64,000 nucleotides of DNA from Leucosporidium creatinivorum. Its lineage: Eukaryota; Basidiomycota; Microbotryomycetes; Leucosporidiales; Leucosporidiaceae. Shown one piece after another: positions 47,486 to 55,639 of this stretch. The DNA is taken from positions 125,383 through 189,382 of the forward strand of contig BCKL01000011.1 of the NCBI GenBank assembly GCA_001600635.1. The letters are read 5' to 3'. The notes under the pieces were generated by a model that ran no database searches, was not told the DNA's origin, and saw only the letters and a program-made list of their open reading frames with translations. Both the position numbers and the translations under genes were made by a program. Numbering within the stretch: the first letter of the stretch is position 1; every line of letters begins with the position of its first letter.

Positions 47486-48075
47486 TCACCACTCCCTCCA
47501 GAGCTCGCGAGCAAAGCCATAGTATCTCTGCTCAACGGCATCGTCTTCGACTCTCCAGCACTTGAGGATCTCCGTCTTATTCGGCGAGCGGACGATGAGC
47601 CTTTCGATAGAAGTGACCTCTCGCCCGAACTTGAGGAGCAGGCGGAGCTCGACTGGGAGGTCGTCGGGCGAGCTGAGCGTAGCGAAGGAGTTGAGCAGGT
47701 TGGCAACTCCCACCTTGGCAACGTCGAGGGAGACCAGATTTGGGAAAGCGCCGAGAAGAGTTTGTAGAGGGATAGGCGTTGACTGTAGGAACGCAAGTCG
47801 AGGGTCAGCGCCGAGCCGACGAGCGATGGAGCGACCGCTAAGAGGAACGTACAGGCGGCTTGCGCATCACGATCTTCACCATTCTGACCTGAGACAGCTG
47901 CAGCGTGCTCCATGTAGCCATGGGAAGGCTGGCGTCCGCCGAGCAGTCGAGGAAGGTGATGGAGCGCAAAGCCGCGCACGGAGCAAGTACGTCCAAGAGC
48001 TTGACTACGTCGTTCGAGGTGAAGAGATCGATGTTGATGGTGGTGAGGGTCTCGAGGGGGAAACCTTGACGCTCC
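47486..48075 (-). pseudogene. 5'-truncated paralogue of the F-box/LRR gene
   Basis: Two exons similar to the last part of the F-box gene at 31466-32985. The first has FPLETLTTINIDLFTSNDVV, LAPCAALRSITFLDCS and TLQLSQVRMVKIVMRKPP; the second has PLQTLLGAFPNLVSLDVAKV, LLKFGREVTSIERLIVRS and CWRVEDD, ending FARELWREW. The intron position matches. Upstream, a CTGAC/AAG intron end is visible at about 48076-48110, and then similarity stops. The F-box itself and most LRRs are missing, so it is a relic. About half the residues match the intact gene by eye, far less than the neighbouring P2/P4 pair. Confidence 0.75.
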
Positions 48076-48409
48076 TTGATGTATAATATCGTCAGCGAGG
48101 GCTCGGCACCGACATCTTCAGCTCTGAACCCGGGCGCACCGAGAGGACGGACCCTGGCGGAGGTTTAGGAGCGGCGACGTTTTGCTGGCTGGTTGGAGTT
48201 GGGCGACGTAGAGCTGTGCGAGCTTGAGCTACCCTCCTACATCGAAGCACTGAAGGTGAAAGCGACGAGTCGAAGCGAAACGAAAGATGAGGGAGAAGGG
48301 AGAGAGCCGTCGAAGCCGATTTCGCTTCTTGCCTTCCTGCCGCTCACTTTCCGCTCGCTTCACTCGTCTCTCGCTCGGCTTGCTGTAGCACGGCAGCTCC
48401 GTAGCGCAC

Positions 48410-50118
48410 ATGGCACCCACTGAGCCCTTCCGCACCCCTTCAAACGCCTCGGCAGCTCCTCGCGAGCGCTTCGAATCGCCTCCCGTCGCCAGCACGTGGA
48501 CCGCCTCGAAACGAGCCGCTTCTCCTCTCGCCGCTCCTACCTCTAAGAGGCAAGCACTCCCGCAGCCTACTGCAACTGTCCCCGTTCGCCGTCGCTTCGT
48601 TCCGAAGGACCTCCTCACCCCCGACTGGTCGCTCGCACAGGTCAAAGGGTGAGCCGTGGCTCGCTTCAAGAAGAAGCTGAGAAATGCTCACTCTCTTGCT
48701 CTGTTACAGATGGATGAAGGAGCACCCTGCGTTGAGGAAGCGCAACTTCTTCGTCTTGCAGCGCCATCGTGAGTCGTCGTCCTTCGCCGAGCATTCCTCT
48801 CACCTCGCGCTGACCCGTCCTACTCTTCGCGCAGACCCGGCTACCCATCCCCAGCACTTCGACCTCCGCCTCCAGCTCGACAACCAACTCCTGACTTTCT
48901 GCATCCCCTCCAAAGACGGCCTCTCGCGAGCGCCGAGAATCGGCGAGGGGGACGACATGAAGTGGGGGCGTCTGGCGTTGGAGGAGCAGCCTAGGGCGGT
49001 CAACATTGCGCTGTTGGATGGAGGTGGAATGGGAGTGACCATGTGCGAGGACATTGGCGAGTACAAGGTGAGCGGTAGAGCATAGCCGAGAGGGACGGTG
49101 GGAGGAGAGCTGACCTGAAGAGCCGTGTACAGGTGCTGCCGAGGTCGAGCGAGGTCAAGAAGAGGAAGAAGAAGAAGGCTGCTATTCGCAAGCAAGGCTT
49201 CAGTGACGATACCACGACCGAGGAGGAGGGAGATAGCGAGGGCGAGCCCGGCGAGGGTGAGGACGAGAAGCAGGAGACTCTGTTTGCTGAAGGTGGGCTT
49301 CTCAGGCCTCTTATTGCGAGAGCAGAGCATTAGAGCTGACCTGGTATATCGCTGCAGCGTTCTACCACGGCTCTTTCCTCCCTCTCCCACCTCGCTGGGG
49401 TCAGCCTGGTCAACCCGCCGCCGAAGACCCGGGCGATCGTCGCGGCTTCGTCCTCGAGCTGGTGAGCCTGGTGCTGAAGAGCGCGGCTTAGGTAAAGCTG
49501 AACCCCCTCTTACCCTCCGTAGAACGGCTACCGTCACCGAGGCGTGCGCCTGCAGTTCCAGCGCTGGTCGTCGTTGCGCAAGAACACCGCGTTCGTCTTC
49601 TCTCGCTGCTGAGCCGGCATTTCTCGAAGCTGACTAGACCTCGACTCATCAACAGCAACAAGTACGGGCCTCCCGAGATCCCTCGCCGCTTCCAGCACCA
49701 GGCGCGCCGCGGATTGCTCTCTCGGCGTTGACCTCGGAGTCGGCTGACCTTTCTGCTCCCAACGCAGTGGTACTTCAACCTCGACGATCGTCCTGGGTCC
49801 CCTGGAATCATCTTTCCGTCGTACAAGCGCTCGCTCCTCACCGATCGCTCGATGGAGGAGATCGCTGCCGACAAGGAAAAGTCGACGACCGTCGCCGAAG
49901 ATTGGTACACCTGGAACCCTCCTCTGGCGCGCAAGTGGGAGGCGGGAGTCAAGGGGAGGAGGCCTTGGAACGATGCTCCTGATAAGCCGGAGGACGAGAT
50001 TGTCGTTGCTGTAGCTCCCGAGGATAGGGCGTGGGTCATGGCTGAGCGCTTAACGAGGTCGACGCCGAGGCCGAGGCCGACTGTGAGGAGCAGGAGGAGC
50101 TTGGATGATAGTGATTAG
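48410..50118 (+). CDS. LigD-type phosphoesterase-like protein, paralogue P4
   Basis: Near-identical to P2 but with an intact exon 1 (MAPTEPFRTPSNASAAPRER; TATVPVRRRFVPKDLLTPDW). The core is WMKEHPALRKRNFFVLQRHH then HPQHFDLRLQLDNQLLTFCI. The His-x-Asp-x-Arg part is kept, but the spacing to the first His is altered and the second His motif reads EEQPRAVN, so catalysis is doubtful. The acidic segment DDTTTEEEGDSEGEPGEGED and a C-terminal block as in P2 follow. The intron beginning at 49702 has lost its donor: P2 has GTGAGC where P4 has GCGCGC. If this intron is retained, a stop follows within about a dozen codons and the last ~100 residues are lost. A non-consensus GC donor could still be used. 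Confidence 0.6.
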
Positions 50119-50821
50119 TTCTGTAGCTTAGTTTGGTTCACATAGGAATAGTCCGGACCGGAAAGGAATCGTCTCGCTTGATCTTCCAGTCCTCGGCTCG
50201 GCGCTCCTTACCTCGGCGAAGGGGTGAGAGCGAGCGTTCACCATCTCGCTCATCGCCTTCTGCTCTCGTACATCTCCCTTGTGCTTCAAATCTCCATCGC
50301 AACCTCCAGCTCTGCACATCACGTCAGAAAAAGGCCTAACGCGCGGGACTTGGGAAATGAGTCGACTTCGAGCTCTCGGATCCGAGCCGGGCGCTGGTCT
50401 CAAGGGTCGAACAGGCTTGCTCTCTTGCACTTTCCTCAGCCTCGGCACACAGCCTACAAGCCTCAAGCAGCAGCCTTTCCGACCTCGAGAGTCACTACAG
50501 AGCAGTCTCCCTTCTGCTCTCCCTCCTTCCCGCTCCCTCAGCCCTTCCAGCTCCTCAAGCCTAGTGGTCTCCTACACTCCAGCACCGTAGTTTCCCCTCT
50601 GTCAACCTACAGCGCTCAACCCCTCGTACCCGTCAAGCGGTCCCAATCCCTCACTACGTAAAGTGAGTCCACTACAGCTTGATTTTTGGCCGACGGCAGA
50701 GCCAGCAGCCGTGGGCCCGCGTGGAGAGACCGATAAGGCTTTCTGTAGGCTTGCAGAGCAGTGAGCTGATCTACAGCTCTACACACCAACAGCAACGATC
50801 ACCCCCCACCCCAAGATTATC
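50119..50821. promoter_or_regulatory. Upstream region and leader of bZIP A2
   Basis: About 700 bp between the P4 stop and the first ATG of A2. A likely leader intron runs from a GTGAGT donor at 50662 to a TCTACAG acceptor ending at 50775, conserved with A1. Directly before the donor stands a TAA in the bZIP frame, so that frame cannot be extended upstream through this junction to an earlier ATG. Confidence 0.55.
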
Positions 50822-52164
50822 ATGCAGACCTTCTACAGCTCCTCAGCTCTCTACCCCCCCGCCATGGCGCCTCAGCAGAGCTCGCCAGCACCGGCGACCT
50901 CGAAGGCTTCGCGCAACAACTAAGCTCGCAACGCCTCGCAACTGTACCTCATCATGCGGACGCTTCGAGCACCATCTCGGACGTCCCTCGGCCCCTGCAA
51001 TCGTCCCTCTTCCCTCTCGGTAACCTCGACTCGACTCTCGGTTCGACCGACGCTTCTCCCACGGCGTCGGCAGACATCGACCTCCCTGTAAACAACCACC
51101 TCGCCTTCGACAACCCGTTCGGACTCATCGAGCTCGACGGCGGACATGAATCTCAAAAGAACGGAGCCAACGCCGAGCCTCTCAAGCCTTTCGGTGGAGG
51201 TGAGCTTGGGCTTTATCCTTGAGCCAGACTACAGCGCTAATGACGTTCTCCACGAACAGACCTTCGGCACGGCACCTTCGACTCTTCGTCGGCGGACAGC
51301 TCGGCTCTCCCGTCCTCCTTCGACACCTACGCTTTCGCCCTCACTTCCGTGACTACCTCCCTCTCAAACCCACCGTCCTACTCGCCTCATACATCGCTCA
51401 ACGGCGGCAACCCGTTCGCGCTGGACGGCAGCCTCGAGTCGCCGCTCGGATTGGAGCAAGACAGCCCCTTCTCCGAGTTCCTCAACTCGCCCATCTTCGC
51501 CAGCGACGCGGGAACCGCCACTCCTCCCTTCGACCTCAGCTATCCGTCGCTGTTCCCCAACACCTCCTACCCGTTCGCTCCTACGCCAGCACTCGCTCCT
51601 CCGTCCAGCCTGGAGACGATGCTGCTCCGCAGTCCCGCTCTCCCCGCTCTTCCGTCCCTCCCGGCTTCAACCTCTTCGCTCGACCCCGCTCCTCCTCCAC
51701 CTACACACTCGACCTCTACCACCTCGGTGAAGGCTCCTGCTACCAAGACGAGCCGCCGAGGGACTGGCTTCCGCGGTCCTGCAACCCAGCTCGTCCCCAT
51801 GGACGCTCCCATCCGCATTCGCAACTACCTCGTCGACTCGACCACCTCCAAGAAGCGCAAGACAGCCGCCGTCGAGCGCGAGCTGGCCAAGCGCGGCCGG
51901 ACGAGCGCCAGCCCCGACTCGGAGGCTGCGAAGCCGTCAAGCGAGGTTTCGCCGGAGGACGCCATCCCCGAGGACATTGCTGCTGCTGTCGAGCGCAAGA
52001 GGCTGCAGAACACGCTGTCGGCTCGCAAGTCTCGTCAGCGCAAGCAGGAGCGACTTGGGGAGTTGGAGGAGCGGAACAAGGAGCTGGAGACGGAGAACGA
52101 GGGATTGAAGCAGAGGGTGCAGGCGCTGGAGGCGATGGCCAAGGCGTTTGGATTAACAGTGTAG
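50822..52164 (+). CDS. Gcn4-like bZIP transcription factor A2
   Basis: Near-identical to A1. The bZIP frame is open from 50776 to the intron at 51200-51259 and on to the stop at 52162-52164. It encodes LLQLLSSLPPRHGASAELAS, DIDLPVNNHLAFDNPFGLIE, then SLESPLGLEQDSPFSEF, VPMDAPIRIRNYLVDSTTSK and the bZIP (RLQNTLSARKSRQRKQERL plus zipper). No ATG occurs in this frame before the middle of the protein. The first ATG (50822) opens a 33-codon frame with TAA at 50921. In it, codons TAC CCC CCC GCC place a C CCC CCC heptamer at 50854-50860; a -1 slip there enters the bZIP frame exactly. No GT lies between the ATG and that TAA, so ordinary splicing cannot join the frames. Confidence 0.75.
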
Positions 52165-52349
52165 CGCTCTCTTGTGTACAGTGCATTGTGTGCTGTGAAG
52201 ACGTCTCGTTGTGCTCGAGAGATGTCGGAGAGAGCGAGAACTGCAGCCAGCAGGTCGGCCCGCTCGTCGCTCGTCGCTCGTCGGCGCAGGAATTGTCACC
52301 TCTTGGAGGGCGCTGAGTGCACATACGAGCCCACAACAGTCTACACACG

Positions 52350-52414
52350 ATCTTACCCCCTCTTATGTTTCTTGGCGGCACCGCTCTCCCTGACCAAACG
52401 CTCCTGCTCGGCGC
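52350..52414 (-). pseudogene. Relic of the P1 C-terminus
   Basis: On the minus strand this short stretch reads SAEQERLVRESGAAKKHK-like, matching the last codons of P1 (RAEQEHLVRESRDGKRH). The rest of the P1-type gene is absent; the sequence continues directly into repeat Y. It shows that segment X was copied from the 27-31 kb locus. Confidence 0.7.
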
Positions 52415-53262
52415 TCGATCTCCTGCTCGGCTTTCCGTTTCTGAGGCTTTTTCGATGTCGAGTCGTCTCGCTTCGGCAGAGCTGAGCTAAGAGTGTCGAT
52501 TGCAGCGCCTCGACGAGGTGTTGCTTGATCTACCTCGAGAGCCGAGGAAAACGCTCGGCGAAGGTGAAGCTGTTCGGCGATGGTGTTCGCGAGACGAGCA
52601 AGCTTCGTTCGAGGTCGACCGGGTGAGCGAAGGGGATAGAACATGTCTCTAAACCCTGCTCACCGTGAGCAGCGCCACCCTGCTCTCCTACAGAAGGCAG
52701 TTTCGCTCGGCGCTCGGCGATGGGTTCGGAGGGGGAGACTGTGGCTCCGAGTTGCAAGGGTGATCTCAGAAGCGGGAATTGCGCGAATGGAATACACGTG
52801 CTTTTCTGTACCCTTACAGACCTCTCCACGAAGCTAACGAGGTGTGGTCGAATTGTGACTCGAGACGGAGCTTGCGCGGCCCTCCTCTGCGCTCAGATCT
52901 CAGACCAAGTCAGTATTTGGAGCGCGCGAGGGAGCTGACCAAGCTTGGCTTCTTACCGCTCACAGCGTCGATTCTTCGTCTAATCGTCGTCGTCCAGGTC
53001 AACAGCTTCTACCAACTAGTACAGCACACCTGGCAGCCGTCGTCCTAGTACATCCAACCACCCTACAGAAGAGACCCTCGCCGCGCTCGCCCTTTGAGCC
53101 GCTCTCTCTTCGTCTCTTCGCCCTTTTCGCTCGCAAACCGGCACCATTCACGGTTACTCCGAGCCCAGCTTCCCTTCCCATCACCCTACTAGGCTACAGC
53201 CCGCCAGCAACAGCTTCCCCAGGTTAGTACAGCCCTCGAGCGCCACTCGAACCGCAACAGCG
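52415..53262. promoter_or_regulatory. Upstream region of bZIP B2
   Basis: About 850 bp with no gene I can support. The proximal ~360 bp are the same as before B1, so the two genes share promoter and leader, including GCTACAG and CCAACCACCCTACAG motifs. Confidence 0.6.
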
Positions 53263-54876
53263 ATGCTCACCCGCTCTGATAGCCCGACTTCGCCTGCCTT
53301 TGGCTCGGACGACACTCCAATCACCTACAACACCACCCAGGATGCCGCCCACTTCGCCGACGATGAACCACCCGTCCTTCCACCCTCTCCGCCCCTCGCA
53401 GCAAGCGCTTCGTTTCGAGCTGCAGGCCCAGCTCGCTCTCCCTCCTTCGCACCTTCGCGACTGTCTTCAGAGGCAGTCGCAGCCGAACACGCGGCCCTAA
53501 GCGAGTTCTCTCCCCTCTTTGGCGACCTCGACAACGAAGGCGCCTCCATCCCCCACCTTTCGCCCGCCCTCTTCTCGCCCGCCAATCACACGAGCAGCTC
53601 GTTCGGAGTCACCTTTGGCCAGGGTTCGCAATTCGCTCCCACCCTCGCTCCGGTGCAGATTGCTCCTTCGCCGTCCTTGGATGGAGGTGAGTATCACTGG
53701 CTCGCTTGGGAAGGGTTGCATGAGGCGCTGGGGTTGAACTCGGGCGCTGACTCGCTCTTACTCTCTGCCACACTCGCAGGCGCTCCCTTCGACCTCGCCC
53801 ACTACGTGCACCACGAGCATGCATCGCTCGTCGCCGCCCAAAAGGCTCCTCCCTCCTTCACCGAGCCCTCCCCCTTCTCCATGGCCGTCACCTTCCCCAT
53901 CCCTGGCTCGGCGACAGCGCCCATCACCTCCAGCGACATGCAAGCACGCGCGATGGGCTTCAACGCTGCGCTCGAGTCGCCGTTGGACTTTGACCTCGAC
54001 TCGCCCTTTGGCAGCTCGTCCGAGTACACCCCTTCGCCCTGGGAGGCCGCGCTCGGCACTCCTTCGCTCGACTACTCGCCCCTCTTCGACGCGAGCGCCG
54101 CGCAGTCGACCACCTCCCTCCAAGCCGTCTTCCCCGAGCTCAAGCTCTACCCCGACATCTCCACCGGCGGACTCGTCGCACAGCAGCAGCAGCAGCAACA
54201 GTTCAGCGGAGCTGGACCCCTCTTCGCTTCGCCTTTCGGCTCTCCTGCTACTCGCGACGTCGGACTCGCTCCTGTACCCTCCGCTGAGGGACAGCAGCCC
54301 GCTCAGCAGCAGGTCGAGGAGCTCGGCGATGAGGAGGCTACACCAATGGCTTCCCACACCCGCGGCGACGACGACGACGAGGAGTACACGCCTTCCTCTT
54401 CCACCTCTCACTCGACTCGTACCACCACCACTCGCAAGCGCAAGCCCACCGGCGCCGGCGTTCGCGATCCCAACACGGGCAAGCGAGTCTTTAACGGCGT
54501 TCGCTCCCACGACACGGTGCCCACCGTCCCCCTCGAGGCGCCCATCCAGCCTCGCAACTGGCGCGGCGAGTCTCGCACCTCGCGCAAGGTGCTGCCCAAG
54601 GCCATCGCCAAGACGATCTCGTCGCAGCGCAAGCGCAACACCTCGGTCGGCGTCAACGATGAGGAGGCGGACGAGATTGACGACGAGACGAAGCAGGAGG
54701 TGAACGAGAAGCGCAAGCAGAACACGCTGGCGGCGAGGAAGAGTAGGCAGCGCAAGGCCGAGTACCTCGCGGGGTTGGAGGCCAGAGTCAAGGAGCAGGA
54801 CGAGCAGTTGGAGGAGCTGAGGCAGGAGAATGAGGAGTTGAGGAGTCGAGCCCAGGCGGCGGGCGTTGCGTTGTGA
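53263..54876 (+). CDS. Gcn4-like bZIP transcription factor B2
   Basis: Nearly identical to B1 (see that entry for domains); two residue differences were seen over 537 codons. The frame is intact, with the intron near 53690-53780 and the same polyglutamine run near 54181. It ends RAQAAGVAL. The gene points away from the X copy, whereas B1 points the other way, so the two B genes flank P4 and A2 symmetrically. Confidence 0.87.
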   Translation: MLTRSDSPTSPAFGSDDTPITYNTTQDAAHFADDEPPVLPPSPPLAASASFRAAGPARSPSFAPSRLSSEAVAAEHAALSEFSPLFGDLDNEGASIPHLSPALFSPANHTSSSFGVTFGQGSQFAPTLAPVQIAPSPSLDGGEYHWLAWEGLHEALGLNSGADSLLLSATLAGAPFDLAHYVHHEHASLVAAQKAPPSFTEPSPFSMAVTFPIPGSATAPITSSDMQARAMGFNAALESPLDFDLDSPFGSSSEYTPSPWEAALGTPSLDYSPLFDASAAQSTTSLQAVFPELKLYPDISTGGLVAQQQQQQQFSGAGPLFASPFGSPATRDVGLAPVPSAEGQQPAQQQVEELGDEEATPMASHTRGDDDDEEYTPSSSTSHSTRTTTTRKRKPTGAGVRDPNTGKRVFNGVRSHDTVPTVPLEAPIQPRNWRGESRTSRKVLPKAIAKTISSQRKRNTSVGVNDEEADEIDDETKQEVNEKRKQNTLAARKSRQRKAEYLAGLEARVKEQDEQLEELRQENEELRSRAQAAGVAL

Positions 54877-55639
54877 TTGTTCGGCTTTCCCCTACCCTAT
54901 CATTAGTACCTCTCCCCCTCCACTTAGCATCTCCTTCACCGCGCTTCGGCGCGATCAAAAAGAGTTCCATCTCCTCCCTTGTGCATAGCTCTCGCTTTTG
55001 TGTAGCTCTCCATCAGTACCAAAAATCTCATATGTGTTTAGCAGTATCTCGACTTGAGCAGAGCTGACTTGAGAGCCGCCGCGAAGCGAATTGAGAGCGA
55101 CTCGGCGCCGAACGAGAAGCTGCTCGTTGATGCCTCTCTCGCTTCTTTCAGCACCCTCGAGGTCCGCCATACTTCGTTAACTGGCTCTCATGCTGCCTCA
55201 CTGCAAGACACAGAGCGCCACAATCGAGGCACGAGCTCTTTCTCTCATCGCCGAACAAAGGAACCCGGCCGAAGCTCGAGGGCGGCGAAGGAGCTTGATT
55301 GACCGCTCGCTGCTAGTCTACAGGTGCTGCAGCTACTCTCACAGATCCCTCACAGCCCTCCAGACTCTTGTTGACCCGCCAAATCGTCTGCAACCGCTGC
55401 AGCGACGTGTTTGAGCGTCCGAGCGTCGAGGTGGAGCAGGGGAAGGGGAGCGCTACAGAGGTCAGCGAGGGTGCTCAGTAGTTTTTCAGAGCTATTCGAT
55501 GGACTATAGGAGCTCACTGAGCCTTGTGAGGAGAGCGAGGGAACAGAGAAAGCCAACTTTGAACTCGATCTCGCCTCGTGTCCTTCTCCCACAACCTCGC
55601 CTCGTCTCGTCTCGCTCTCGACGTCGCTCAGCCAGCAGC

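Larger units (their letters stand above)
48180..52420. repeat. Inverted repeat X, right copy
   Basis: Counterpart of ~27210-31400 in opposite orientation, carrying P4 and bZIP A2. Its right end carries a relic of the P1 C-terminus (52350-52414) and joins repeat Y directly at a shared 11-mer GCGCCGAGCAG (minus-strand sense; 52404-52414 here, 27182-27192 in P1, 47195-47205 in Y'). Confidence 0.9.
52404..55480. repeat. Inverted repeat Y, right copy
   Basis: Counterpart of ~44190-47205, carrying bZIP B2. The part from 52404 to 52905 is diverged and has indels relative to Y'; 52905-55300 is nearly identical; 55300-55480 diverges again on the approach to MYND2. Confidence 0.92.

Noticed and set aside
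50357-50590. Conserved ATG (MSRL...) upstream of bZIP A as a coding first exon
   Set aside because: Indels between copies A1 and A2 change its frame, and it runs into stops before the leader intron; more likely untranslated leader.
44190-55480. Transposon or retroelement origin of the inverted arms
   Set aside because: No transposase, reverse transcriptase, terminal inverted or long terminal repeat, or target-site duplication was seen; arms contain host-type genes with introns.
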